NCBI GenBank assembly: GCA_900555215.1
Contig: USKR01000024.1
Coordinates: 1 to 10,148, forward strand
Reading direction: 5' to 3'
DNA from: an uncultured Ruminococcus sp.
GTDB taxonomy: Bacteria > Bacillota > Clostridia > Lachnospirales > Lachnospiraceae
Length of the DNA: 10,148 nucleotides
The translations under genes and the position numbers were made by a program. Of this stretch, positions 1 to 7,184 are shown one piece after another. The stretch's first letter is position 1. Each line of letters opens with the position of its first letter. The notes below the pieces were generated by a model. It worked only from the letters and a program-made list of their open reading frames with translations, was not told where the DNA came from and searched no databases.

Positions 1-785
1 GCCACGATGGGGTTGCGTCCGTTTTCGATCCGCGTATAGTCGCGGCGTTTATAGAACATACCCATATCAAGCCCCAGCACATTGGCGAGATAAATGGCAC
101 GGTTGGTAGCGCCCTCATCAGGACTGATGGCCATCATGTGGTCGCTGTCGATCTGGAGGTCTTTTACAGTGCGGAGCAGTCCCTTGACAAACTGGTAAGT
201 CGGAGAGACTGTCTCGAACCCGCTTAACGGTATCGCGTTCTGCACGCGGGGATCATGGGCATCAAAGGTAATGATGTTCTCCACACCCATGCGGACAAGC
301 TCCTGGAGAGCAAGGGCGCAGTCCAGGGATTCGCGGGAGCTTCTCTTATGCTGGCGGCTTTCATACAGGAAAGGCATGATGACGTTAAGGCGTCTGCCCT
401 TACCGCCTACGGCTGCAATGACCCTCTTTAAATTCTGGAAATGGTCATCCGGGGACATGTGGTTTGTCTTGCCGGTGAGAGAGTAGGTCACACTGTAATT
501 GCACACATCTACCATCAGGTACAGATCTTTTCCGCGTACGGACTCGCCAAGGATCCCTTTCGCCTCACCGGAGCCAAAGCGCGGCACGCGCGCGTCGATG
601 AGATAGGTGTCCTTCTCATATCCGGAAAAAGCGATATCATCCCGATATTCATTCGCGCTTTCATGACGCCATTTTACGAGATAATCGTCTACTTTTTTCC
701 CAAGCTCTTCACAGCCTGTGAGCGAAATGAGCCCGAGGCTTCCTACCGGAATGTTTTCTAAGATTCGTTCTGTTCGGCGTAACAT
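1..785 (-). CDS. prs: Ribose-phosphate pyrophosphokinase, divergent long form (3' end cut by window edge)
   Basis: Makes PRPP from ribose 5-phosphate and ATP for purine, pyrimidine, His, Trp and NAD synthesis in the cytosol. The first 261 codons are visible; the C-terminal part, with the expected PRPP-binding DD..TAGT loop, lies beyond base 1. Seen features match the family only in outline: RFGSGEAKG at residues 69-77 (where typical enzymes have FSDGE), a flexible loop YESRQHKR at 141-148 (typically YARQDRK), FDAHDPRVQ at 174-182 with the catalytic His, and SPDEGATNR followed by KRRDYTR at 221-252. An insertion around residues 96-115 makes it longer than the usual 315-residue enzyme up to this point. 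The ATG overlaps the stop of the upstream helicase-loader gene (TGATG) and has a GGGAGGAA ribosome binding site 5 nt upstream, so translation is probably coupled. Family is fairly sure; kinetics and whether this is the main PRPP synthetase are not known. Confidence 0.85.
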   Translation of the reverse strand, partial: MLRRTERILENIPVGSLGLISLTGCEELGKKVDDYLVKWRHESANEYRDDIAFSGYEKDTYLIDARVPRFGSGEAKGILGESVRGKDLYLMVDVCNYSVTYSLTGKTNHMSPDDHFQNLKRVIAAVGGKGRRLNVIMPFLYESRQHKRSSRESLDCALALQELVRMGVENIITFDAHDPRVQNAIPLSGFETVSPTYQFVKGLLRTVKDLQIDSDHMMAISPDEGATNRAIYLANVLGLDMGMFYKRRDYTRIENGRNPIV

Positions 786-1783
786 CAATGTTCCTCCCTG
801 TTTTTTAACTTTTTCTTGATACGTATATCATCACCGATGATCTTCAACAGTGTATAGCTGCTGGTTATCCTGGAAAAGGACCGCTCTGTGTACAGATCCG
901 CAATGGATTCCAGCGACAGGTTTGTTGAGATGATCGTTGATTTCCTGTGTAACAGCCTTTCATTAATGCAGGAGAAAAACTGTGCGGCAATAAAAGAATT
1001 TGTGTATTCACTCCCCAGATCATCGATGATCAGAAGGTCGCAATTGAAGATGTAGTCATTCATATTCTTGGCGTCCACATCAGCACGGTCAAATTTTGAC
1101 TGAGAGAGCGCGCTGAAAAGCTGTGGTGCTGAGAAATACAGAACGGAGAATTCTCTGTTCATGATCTCCCGGGCAATGCAGGTGGAGAGATAAGTTTTAC
1201 CTACGCCTACGCTGCCGTAGAAAAAGAGATTCTGGAATTCTGTCCCGAAAGCATCTATAAATCTGTGACAGATCCTGAGAGTATCCTCCATCATGGCGCG
1301 GGCACTCCTCCCGGTTGTTTTATCATAAAGGGACGGAGAATAAAAATCAAGACTGAAATTCTCAAAAGCCGCTTCCGAGGGAAATTCCCGTATATTGGAC
1401 TGCTCGTACAAAAGCCTGATGACAGCTTTTTTGAAGCAGTGGCATTTCCGGCTGCCGATATATCCGGTGTCCTTGCAGTCCGGGCAGTCATAAACCGGTT
1501 CCAGATAGTCTTCAGGAAAACCGGCGGACACAAGAAGATTCTTTTTACTGCTGCGCAGGATTTCAAGCTCTTCCTTCAGGGCGTCCAGCGCATGACTGTC
1601 ACCGTTCAGTAATTTCTTGCCGTACTGTACGGAAAGGATTGATATGGATTCATCCAGAGATTTGAATTCGGGCAGTTTTTTGTATACTTCTTCATAACGT
1701 GCAGTCTGGATATCGTGGTTCCTGAGCTGCCGCTGTTCATACTCCCGCATGATTGCATAGTATTGTGAATTTTTCAGTGCCAT
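785..1783 (-). CDS. dnaC: DnaC/DnaI-type helicase loader, AAA+ ATPase
   Basis: Predicted ATPase that loads the replicative hexameric helicase at origins or during restart. The 332-residue protein has an N-terminal helical part, then a zinc-binding cluster (C100, C103, C114, C116; CPDC and CHC), as in Clostridia loaders, and a C-terminal AAA+ domain. Walker A is GSVGVGKT at residues 190-197, Walker B is LLIIDDLG at 250-257, sensor I is STN at 286-288, and R301 or R305 in ERSFSRI is a likely arginine finger. The start has an AGAAGGAG site that overlaps the stop of the upstream DnaD-family gene; the gap between them is 13 nt. Its stop overlaps the prs start. Phage-encoded DnaC-like and IstB-like ATPases share the fold, but the zinc cluster and the DnaD neighbour favour the chromosomal helicase loader. 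The symbol could equally be given as dnaI. Confidence 0.93.
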   Translation of the reverse strand: MALKNSQYYAIMREYEQRQLRNHDIQTARYEEVYKKLPEFKSLDESISILSVQYGKKLLNGDSHALDALKEELEILRSSKKNLLVSAGFPEDYLEPVYDCPDCKDTGYIGSRKCHCFKKAVIRLLYEQSNIREFPSEAAFENFSLDFYSPSLYDKTTGRSARAMMEDTLRICHRFIDAFGTEFQNLFFYGSVGVGKTYLSTCIAREIMNREFSVLYFSAPQLFSALSQSKFDRADVDAKNMNDYIFNCDLLIIDDLGSEYTNSFIAAQFFSCINERLLHRKSTIISTNLSLESIADLYTERSFSRITSSYTLLKIIGDDIRIKKKLKNREEH

Positions 1784-1796
1784 TGGAAGACTCCTT

Positions 1797-2858
1797 CTAA
1801 TTACTGTTCAATAACTGCTCCTCAAGGGATTCCATGTCATAGCTGCGCCGTTCGAAGTTGTTCAGGTTTCTTGTGGAAGTCCTGGATCTTGAAGCGGTCC
1901 TGCCTGCGGTGCGCTCTTTCTGGTACTCGTCGTCCAAAGCAGTGATATCTTTCAGATGCCGGATGTTCTTTTCATGCCATTTGGTCAGGATGGAGTCCGC
2001 ATATTCAAAGCTTGGCTGATGGGTGGCAGAGATTGTGCGCCGGCATGCCTCCGCGATTATATCGGGGGAAAAAGCGTACTCCTCCGCCCATTTTCTGATA
2101 TATGTAAGCTCTGATGCTGCCGGTCCCCGGTTTTTGATGCCGAATGCATTGAGCACGGTGTAGCAGTTCTTATTATAGAGGGCAGACTGCTCCTTTGCCT
2201 GAGAGACCGTCTCGATGCCGTCTTCCGCCCATGAGAAAGCAACCTTGCGGATATAGTGCATGCTTTTATGCCCGTTTTCCACGCACGATTCGATCAGGTA
2301 TTCGATCAGGTCTGCGGACATGTGCAGCGTATCATAAAAATAGGTGATTGTCTCCATTTCCGTATGGGTCAGTGTTTTACCCAGATATTGTTCTGCAATA
2401 AACAGAAGAGATTTGATCTCCTTCTGAGCACGGAAGCTGTCGATCGGTACGGCTTTCGCAGCCGCTGACGCTGCAAGCGGTGCTGAAGCAGCGGCAGGTG
2501 CCGGCGCTGCCGGGGAGACGGACGAAGGCTTCGCGGCGGAAGAGGCATCCCCTCCTGAGAGCGACATTTTCTGGAGCTCAAGTGCAGTGATCTTTCCGTC
2601 TGTATCCCGCTCTGTACGCAGGAGACCCTTTTTTTCCCAGTAGCGGAACGCGCGCAGGATATCCGCCTCCGTGTTGTTCAGGCAGTCTGCGATTGTTGTG
2701 AGTGTCAACGACGAACATGGGTCGTCCAAATGGCGCAGAAGGAAAAGATATACCTTTACAAATTCTCCGTTTGCATCGATCATATAGTTATCGATAAAAT
2801 CATTCGGCAGCAGAGTCGCATTTGTCTGAAATTTATTTTTAAGTGTCAATGTCTTCAT
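1797..2858 (-). CDS. dnaD: DnaD-family replication initiation/restart protein
   Basis: Likely primosome protein that remodels DNA and helps bring the helicase-loader complex to the origin or to stalled forks. Residue numbers count from the upstream ATG at 2882. An N-terminal winged-helix part (about 36-92) is followed by an Ala/Pro/Ser-rich linker (about 110-147). Two copies of a DnaD/DnaB_2 (DDBH2-like) region follow, ending with YIRKVAFSWAEDGI at 210-223 and YADSILTKWHEKNI at 294-307. A basic, Ser/Arg-rich stretch and a tail NNFERRSYD..LEEQLL finish the protein. I prefer the second ATG (2858, 353 residues) because the conserved-looking sequence begins there (MKTLTLKNKF); the ATG at 2882 adds eight residues and has no ribosome binding site. 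The second ATG has only a weak GGGACGGGAT before it. It is the first gene of a dnaD-dnaC-prs operon. The tandem repeat is reminiscent of the primosomal DnaB of Bacilli, so that name is an alternative. Confidence 0.87.
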   Translation of the reverse strand: MKTLTLKNKFQTNATLLPNDFIDNYMIDANGEFVKVYLFLLRHLDDPCSSLTLTTIADCLNNTEADILRAFRYWEKKGLLRTERDTDGKITALELQKMSLSGGDASSAAKPSSVSPAAPAPAAASAPLAASAAAKAVPIDSFRAQKEIKSLLFIAEQYLGKTLTHTEMETITYFYDTLHMSADLIEYLIESCVENGHKSMHYIRKVAFSWAEDGIETVSQAKEQSALYNKNCYTVLNAFGIKNRGPAASELTYIRKWAEEYAFSPDIIAEACRRTISATHQPSFEYADSILTKWHEKNIRHLKDITALDDEYQKERTAGRTASRSRTSTRNLNNFERRSYDMESLEEQLLNSN

Positions 2859-2920
2859 AATATCCCGTCCCGCTTTCTTCATTCGCTTTAGTAAAATATA
2901 AAATCCATAGAGTATAAAAT

Positions 2921-2950
2921 GGAAAGCGGTCCTGTTATGTTCCGCTTTCC
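2921..2950 (-). terminator. Hairpin between murC and the dnaD operon (terminator or attenuator)
   Basis: A perfect 9-bp inverted repeat, GGAAAGCGG at 2921-2929 and CCGCTTTCC at 2942-2950, encloses a 12-nt loop. On the minus strand it is followed by ATTTTATACT, a modest U-tract, so it could end the murC transcript. On the plus strand it is followed by CCTTTTACTTT. It lies inside any transcript that starts at the candidate promoter near 3001 and runs into dnaD, so it could also act as an attenuator. The U-tract is weak, so strong termination is not certain. Confidence 0.5.
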
Positions 2951-3000
2951 CCTTTTACTTTCAGAAAACACATCCCCCTGTATTTCCTGTTGTCATGAAT

Positions 3001-3029
3001 AATATATCATTTTATCGCCGGGGCTAAAA
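3001..3029 (-). promoter_or_regulatory. Candidate promoter for the dnaD-dnaC-prs operon
   Basis: On the minus strand, bases 3009-3001 read TGATATATT, an extended -10 element (TGn plus TATATT). The -35 hexamer 17 bp upstream is poor (TTTTAG). The predicted start near 2994 would give a leader of about 135 nt that contains the 2921-2950 hairpin. A second, weaker possibility lies closer to the gene, with TATATT-like sequence near 2895. This is motif reading only. Confidence 0.35.
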
Positions 3030-3038
3030 GTATTTTTT

Positions 3039-3091
3039 CGTGGGTAACTCCCGGTTTTTTGTAGATAACTATGTGTAGAAAGTGTGGATAA
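3039..3091 (-). promoter_or_regulatory. Cluster of three DnaA boxes upstream of dnaD
   Basis: Read on the minus strand, bases 3091-3083 are TTATCCACA, an exact match to the consensus DnaA box. Bases 3068-3060 are TTATCTACA (one mismatch) and bases 3047-3039 are TTACCCACG (two mismatches). All three point the same way and their starts are 23 and 21 bp apart, about two helical turns. They sit between the murC stop (3103) and the candidate dnaD promoter, next to AT-rich DNA at about 2993-3016. This placement suits DnaA-dependent control of the operon or a DnaA titration site. No dnaA or dnaN gene is present in the window, so the chromosomal origin is not implied. Confidence 0.65.
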
Positions 3092-3102
3092 CTTCTGTAA
3101 AC

Positions 3103-4479
3103 CTAGTGGAGCAGGTCTTCACCGACTGTCACTACATCGCCTGCACCCATTGTGATGAGCAGGTCTCCGGGACGGCAGTTCTCTCTTAAAAATGCCTCGA
3201 TTTCCCCAAAACTCGGGAAATAGTGAGTGTCAGTACCGAGCTTTGCCGTCTCTTCTGCAAGGTCAGCGGAAGAGATCCCCAGAGTGTCTGTCTCCCTCGC
3301 CGCATAGATGTCAGCCAGGACCAGATGGTCCGCATGGGAGAGCGCCTCGGCAAATTCGTGGAAAAATGCCTTGGTGCGAGTGTAAGTATGAGGCTGGAAC
3401 ACACACCATACACTGTTGTGCGGAGAGTGCTGAGCAGCCTTGAGAGTGGCAGCGATTTCTGTAGGATGATGAGCATAATCATCCACCACGGTCACGCCAT
3501 TGAATTCACCCTTATACTCAAAGCGCCGGTCCGTCCCTGTAAAGGAAAGCAGTCCCTTCTTTGTGACTTCCATCGGGATGTCAAGAAGATCTGCGACAGC
3601 GATAGCTGAGAGCGCGTTGGACACATTGTGGTCTCCTGTCACGGAGAGCCGGATGTGGTCCGTCTTTTCTCCGTGGAGGATCAGGTCAAAGGAAACGTGC
3701 CCGTTCTCATCGTAGGCAATATTGTCTGCACTGTAATCAAAATCGCTGGAGGAACCGTAAGTTACCACATTGCAGGAAAGTCCGCTGTATATCTCGGGAT
3801 AATCTTTAATATCTCCGTTGATGACAAGCGTGCCGTCGTCCGGAAGGAGAGCCGCAAACTGATGGAAGGAATGACGGATATCTTCAAGGTCTTTAAAGAA
3901 ATCAAGATGGTCTTCTTCTATATTTAAGATAACGCTGATCTTCGGGAAGAAGTGAAGGAAGCTGTTGGTGTATTCACATGCTTCGGTAATGAAAGTGCCG
4001 GAACTTCCTACCCGGATATTCCCTCCAATGGCCTTCAGGATGCCTCCTACAGAAATGGTCGGGTCCATATCTGCCTCAAGAAGGATGTGGGAGATCATGG
4101 AAGTAGTGGTCGTCTTTCCGTGGGTCCCGGACACTGCGATGGGGGTGTCATAATTTTTCATGAGCTGCCCCAGGAGTTCGGCGCGGGTCAGCATTGGGAT
4201 CTTTCGTGCAACAGCCTCGATCAGCTCCGGATTGCTCCGGTTGATCGCCGCGGTATAGACAACGCAGCCGATGCCGGGAGTGATATTCTCCGCGCTCTGT
4301 CCATAGGCGATATGAGCGCCCTCGGATTCCAGTTTCTTTGTCAGCGGTGACTCCTTTGTGTCAGAGCCGGATACTGTAAAACCCTCTTTGAGCAGGATCT
4401 CGGCAAGTCCGCTCATGCTGATTCCGCCGATGCCTATAAAATGGATGTGCATCGGGTGGTTAAAATCGATCTTATACAT
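3103..4479 (-). CDS. murC: UDP-N-acetylmuramate--L-alanine ligase
   Basis: Cytosolic ATP-dependent Mur ligase that adds L-alanine to UDP-MurNAc, the first amino acid of the peptidoglycan stem peptide. At 458 residues it is full length. The N-terminal UDP-binding domain has IHFIGIGGISMSGLA (12-26). The central ATP domain has the P-loop SGTHGKTTT (117-125), EACEY (166-170), NIEEDHLDFF (187-196) and HNVSNALSA (284-292). The C-terminal domain has TGTDRRFE (314-321), DDYAHHPTEI (333-342) and FQPHTYTRT (361-369). These are MurC hallmarks and separate it from MurD, MurE, MurF and Mpl. The ATG is preceded by GAAGAGGAA. It stands alone on its strand, divergent from glgC; its stop is 12 nt from the nearest DnaA box, so the 3' end of its transcript crosses the regulatory region of the dnaD operon. 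Confidence 0.98.
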   Translation of the reverse strand: MYKIDFNHPMHIHFIGIGGISMSGLAEILLKEGFTVSGSDTKESPLTKKLESEGAHIAYGQSAENITPGIGCVVYTAAINRSNPELIEAVARKIPMLTRAELLGQLMKNYDTPIAVSGTHGKTTTTSMISHILLEADMDPTISVGGILKAIGGNIRVGSSGTFITEACEYTNSFLHFFPKISVILNIEEDHLDFFKDLEDIRHSFHQFAALLPDDGTLVINGDIKDYPEIYSGLSCNVVTYGSSSDFDYSADNIAYDENGHVSFDLILHGEKTDHIRLSVTGDHNVSNALSAIAVADLLDIPMEVTKKGLLSFTGTDRRFEYKGEFNGVTVVDDYAHHPTEIAATLKAAQHSPHNSVWCVFQPHTYTRTKAFFHEFAEALSHADHLVLADIYAARETDTLGISSADLAEETAKLGTDTHYFPSFGEIEAFLRENCRPGDLLITMGAGDVVTVGEDLLH

Positions 4480-4546
4480 GTAGATTCCTCTTCTCTTTAT
4501 TTTCTGAACTTCAGATTTGTAGTCATAATTTATCTCAGTCTTCTAT

Positions 4547-4575
4547 ATTATACTATATATGATAAAAATTAAAAG
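4547..4575 (-). promoter_or_regulatory. Candidate murC promoter
   Basis: Bases 4552-4547 read TATAAT on the minus strand, a perfect -10 hexamer. With a 17-bp spacer the -35 position reads CTTTTA, which is poor. The predicted start near 4540 gives a leader of about 60 nt ending in the GAAGAGGAA ribosome binding site. The region is AT-rich, so chance matches are a concern. Confidence 0.4.
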
Positions 4576-4650
4576 CAGTTCTTTTTATGCAAAATCAATA
4601 AAAAGTTCAAAAAAAACAAGAAAAAATTGTAAATTATTATTGGATAAAAA
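4571..4650. other. Phased A-tracts (predicted curved DNA) upstream of glgC
   Basis: A-runs at 4591-4594, 4600-4604, 4609-4616 and 4621-4626 have centres about 9.5, 10.5 and 11 bp apart, close to the DNA helical repeat. A further A-run at 4571-4574 and a T-run at 4582-4586 roughly continue the spacing to the left, and an A-run at 4646-4650 overlaps the glgC -35 region. Such phasing usually bends DNA and can raise promoter activity as an UP-like element. General AT richness could also produce it. Confidence 0.5.
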
Positions 4651-4667
4651 TAAATATATGGTATAAT
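4640..4667 (+). promoter_or_regulatory. Candidate glgCD promoter (extended -10)
   Basis: Bases 4659-4667 read TGGTATAAT, a perfect -10 hexamer with the TGn extension. The -35 region at 4640-4645 (TTGGAT) is weak, as is common for extended -10 promoters. The predicted start near 4674 leaves a leader of about 25 nt, too short for a riboswitch, followed by the GAGGTGA ribosome binding site at 4688-4694. Confidence 0.6.
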
Positions 4668-4698
4668 GAATACATCTAACTAGAAATGAGGTGACGCA

Positions 4699-5973
4699 AT
4701 GTTCAAAAAGGAAATGATTGCCATGCTGCTGGCGGGCGGGCAGGGCAGTCGGTTGGGGGTCCTTACAGCAAAGGTTGCTAAGCCTGCCGTCGCATTTGGC
4801 GGCAAGTATCGGATCATTGATTTCCCGCTGAGTAACTGTATCAATTCGGGAATCGACACTGTGGGCGTGCTGACTCAGTATCAGCCGCTGCGTCTGAACA
4901 CGCATATCGGGATCGGTATCCCGTGGGATCTGGACAGAAACGTCGGAGGAGTATCTATCCTGCCGCCCTATGAAAAGAGCTCAAACAGCGAGTGGTACAC
5001 AGGGACGGCAAATGCGATCTATCAGAATCTGAACTATATGGAAACATACAATCCGGATTATGTGCTGATCTTGTCAGGCGATCATATTTATAAGATGGAT
5101 TACGAGGTTATGCTCGATTTTCATAAGGCGAATAAGGCGGATGTCACCATTGCGGCAATGCCCGTTCCGATCGAAGAAGCGAGCAGGTTCGGCATCGTTG
5201 TGACAGATGGCGAGAACCGGATCAAAGAATTCGAAGAGAAACCGGAAAAGCCGAGCAGCAACCTTGCTTCCATGGGAATCTACATCTTCAGCTGGCCTGT
5301 GCTCAGGGACGCGCTTATCAAGCTCAAGGACCAGCCGAACTGTGACTTCGGAAAACATATCATTCCTTACTGTCACGGAAAAGGGGACAGGCTGTTTGCT
5401 TATGAGTACAACGGATACTGGAAAGATGTTGGAACGCTCAGTTCTTACTGGGAAGCGAATATGGAGCTGATCGATATAATTCCGGAGTTTAACCTGTATG
5501 AAGAATTTTGGAAGATCTATACGAACAGTGCGAGCATCCCGCCGCAGTACATTTCAGATCAGGGGGTTGTGGACCGATGCATCATCAGCAACGGGTCCGA
5601 AATCTACGGTGAAGTACATAGTTCCGTGCTGGGCAGCGGCGTCACGGTCGGAAAAGGAAGCGTGGTGCGAGATTCCATTATCATGCAGGGAGTCACTATC
5701 GGAGAAAACTGCGTGATCGAGAAAGCGATCATTGCAGAGGACACGAAAATCGGAAACGGCGCTGTGATCGGTATCGGAAGCGAAGTGCCGAATAAGATGA
5801 AGCCGAATATTTACAGCGGCGGTCTGGCAACCATCGGAGAGAATTCTGTAATCCCGCCGGGCGTTCAGATCGGGAAGAACACAGCCGTAAGCGGAGTGAC
5901 CTCCATCGAGGATTACAATAACGGTGTGCTGGAGAGCGGCGAGACATTGATAAAGGCAGGTGACAGAGTATGA
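4699..5973 (+). CDS. glgC: Glucose-1-phosphate adenylyltransferase, catalytic subunit
   Basis: Makes ADP-glucose and pyrophosphate from ATP and glucose 1-phosphate, the committed step of bacterial glycogen synthesis. The 424-residue protein has an N-terminal nucleotidyltransferase domain with LAGGQGSRL (11-19), [15 protein letters not shown] (28-42), GTANAIYQN (102-110), the catalytic-site SGDHIYKMD (126-134), FEEKP with its substrate-binding Lys (178-182), and [15 protein letters not shown] (240-254). The C-terminal part (about 290-400) has the hexapeptide-like repeats of a left-handed beta-helix. All expected catalytic residues are present, in contrast to the next gene. The ATG is preceded by GAGGTGA. 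Its stop overlaps the glgD start by four bases (ATGA), so the two are co-translated. No branching enzyme, synthase or phosphorylase gene is in this window, so the rest of the pathway must lie elsewhere. Confidence 0.97.
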   Translation: MFKKEMIAMLLAGGQGSRLGVLTAKVAKPAVAFGGKYRIIDFPLSNCINSGIDTVGVLTQYQPLRLNTHIGIGIPWDLDRNVGGVSILPPYEKSSNSEWYTGTANAIYQNLNYMETYNPDYVLILSGDHIYKMDYEVMLDFHKANKADVTIAAMPVPIEEASRFGIVVTDGENRIKEFEEKPEKPSSNLASMGIYIFSWPVLRDALIKLKDQPNCDFGKHIIPYCHGKGDRLFAYEYNGYWKDVGTLSSYWEANMELIDIIPEFNLYEEFWKIYTNSASIPPQYISDQGVVDRCIISNGSEIYGEVHSSVLGSGVTVGKGSVVRDSIIMQGVTIGENCVIEKAIIAEDTKIGNGAVIGIGSEVPNKMKPNIYSGGLATIGENSVIPPGVQIGKNTAVSGVTSIEDYNNGVLESGETLIKAGDRV

Positions 5974-7088
5974 GAGCGGTAGGGATTATCCTGGCGGGCG
6001 GAAATAACCGGAAGATGCATGAGCTGACTGCAAAAAGAGCTGTGGCGGCAATGCCGATCGCAGGCAGTTACCGGGCGATCGATTTCGCACTGAGCAATAT
6101 GACGAATTCTCATATTCAGAAAGTCGCGGTGCTGACACAGTATAATGCAAGGTCGCTTAACGAGCATCTGAATTCTTCTAAATGGTGGGATTTCGGAAGG
6201 AAACAGGGCGGTCTGTTTGTATTTACTCCTACGATAACCGCTGACAACGGTTACTGGTACAGGGGTACCGCGGATGCCATTTATCAGAATCTTGACTTTT
6301 TGAGAAAATGTCATGAGCCGTATGTGATCATTACGTCTGGGGACGCGGTGTACAAGCTGGATTATAATAAGGTGCTGGAGTACCATATTGCTAAGAAAGC
6401 TGATATCACAGTAGTATGTAAGGAGCTGGGACCGAATGAAGACGCGACCAGGTTCGGGACGATCCGCATGAATGAGAGCAGCAGGATCGAGGAGTTTGAG
6501 GAAAAGCCGATGGTGGCTCATTCACAGACCGTGTCCACCGGAATCTATGTGATCCGCCGGAGACAGCTCATCGATCTGATCGAGCACTGCGCGGAGGAAG
6601 AACGGCATGATTTTGTAAATGACGTCCTGATCCGGTATAAAAATTTGAAGAAAATATACGGATACAAGATAAACAGCTACTGGAGCAACATTTCAACAGT
6701 GGATGCATATTATCAGACGAATATGGACTTCCTGAAACCGGAAGTGAGAAACTATTTCTTCAGAGAACTTCCGGCGGTTTACTCCAAGGTGAGCGACCAG
6801 CCGCCTGCAAAATATAATCCGGGCGCAGTCGTGAAGAACAGCCTTGTGGGCAGCGGAAGCATTATTAACGGAACGATAGAAAATTCCGTGATCTTCAAGA
6901 AAGTTTTTGTCGGAAATAATTGCGTGATCAAGAATTCCATCATCCTCAACGATGTGTATCTGGGGGACAATACGTATATTGAGAACTGTATCGTCGAGAG
7001 CCGTGACACGATCAGGGCGAACACAAGACATGTCGGAGAAAATGGTGTTAAAGTAGTAGTAGAAAAAAATGAAAGATATGCTTTATAG
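5970..7088 (+). CDS. glgD: GlgD, non-catalytic partner subunit of ADP-glucose pyrophosphorylase
   Basis: Homologue of GlgC that in Firmicutes forms a mixed complex with it and changes its activity (family knowledge). The 372-residue protein keeps the nucleotidyltransferase fold: [10 protein letters not shown] (34-43), GTADAIYQN (99-107), SGDAVYKLD (123-131), FEEKP (176-180) and a C-terminal beta-helix (about 285-345). The nucleotide-binding loop is degenerate: GGNNRKM (10-16) where GlgC has GGQGSRL, and [12 protein letters not shown] (24-35) where GlgC has [12 protein letters not shown], losing a key Lys. It is also about 50 residues shorter than GlgC. This supports a regulatory rather than catalytic role. 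It begins in an ATGA overlap with glgC and has an AGGTGA ribosome binding site inside glgC. No clear terminator follows; the next gene starts 96 nt downstream. Confidence 0.95.
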   Translation: MRAVGIILAGGNNRKMHELTAKRAVAAMPIAGSYRAIDFALSNMTNSHIQKVAVLTQYNARSLNEHLNSSKWWDFGRKQGGLFVFTPTITADNGYWYRGTADAIYQNLDFLRKCHEPYVIITSGDAVYKLDYNKVLEYHIAKKADITVVCKELGPNEDATRFGTIRMNESSRIEEFEEKPMVAHSQTVSTGIYVIRRRQLIDLIEHCAEEERHDFVNDVLIRYKNLKKIYGYKINSYWSNISTVDAYYQTNMDFLKPEVRNYFFRELPAVYSKVSDQPPAKYNPGAVVKNSLVGSGSIINGTIENSVIFKKVFVGNNCVIKNSIILNDVYLGDNTYIENCIVESRDTIRANTRHVGENGVKVVVEKNERYAL

Positions 7089-7112
7089 ACTTACGGGGGA
7101 TAAAGTAAGCTG

Positions 7113-7149
7113 AGGCAGATAAGCGGCGCAGAGGATACTCTGGATGCCT
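7113..7149 (+). other. Nested hairpin in the leader before spoVG
   Basis: An inner stem CAGAG (7129-7133) and CTCTG (7138-7142) with a GATA loop sits inside an outer stem AGGCA (7113-7117) and TGCCT (7145-7149). It lies between the glgD stop and the spoVG ribosome binding site at 7168-7174. No U-tract follows, so it is not a terminator. It may be only a minor leader structure or chance. Confidence 0.25.
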
Positions 7150-7184
7150 GCATAAGATGCACATGAGAAAGGAGAACTGAGAGT

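Noticed and set aside
441..761. Plus-strand open frame of 106 codons
   Set aside because: Opposite the N-terminal half of the PRPP synthetase gene, whose reading frame shows family motifs throughout.
3039..3091. Chromosomal replication origin
   Set aside because: Only three boxes are present, and there is no dnaA, dnaN, rpmH or other usual origin neighbour. A regulatory or titration cluster is the more economical reading.
3952..4350. Plus-strand open frame opposite murC
   Set aside because: Antisense to the conserved N-terminal and ATP domains of MurC; no family resemblance.
5913..6521. Minus-strand open frame of 202 codons opposite glgD
   Set aside because: Long but antisense to a clear glgD with all motifs; its translation looks like an antisense shadow and has no domain.
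7089..7111. CTTAC...GTAAG hairpin after glgD as a terminator
   Set aside because: Only five base pairs and no T-run on either side.
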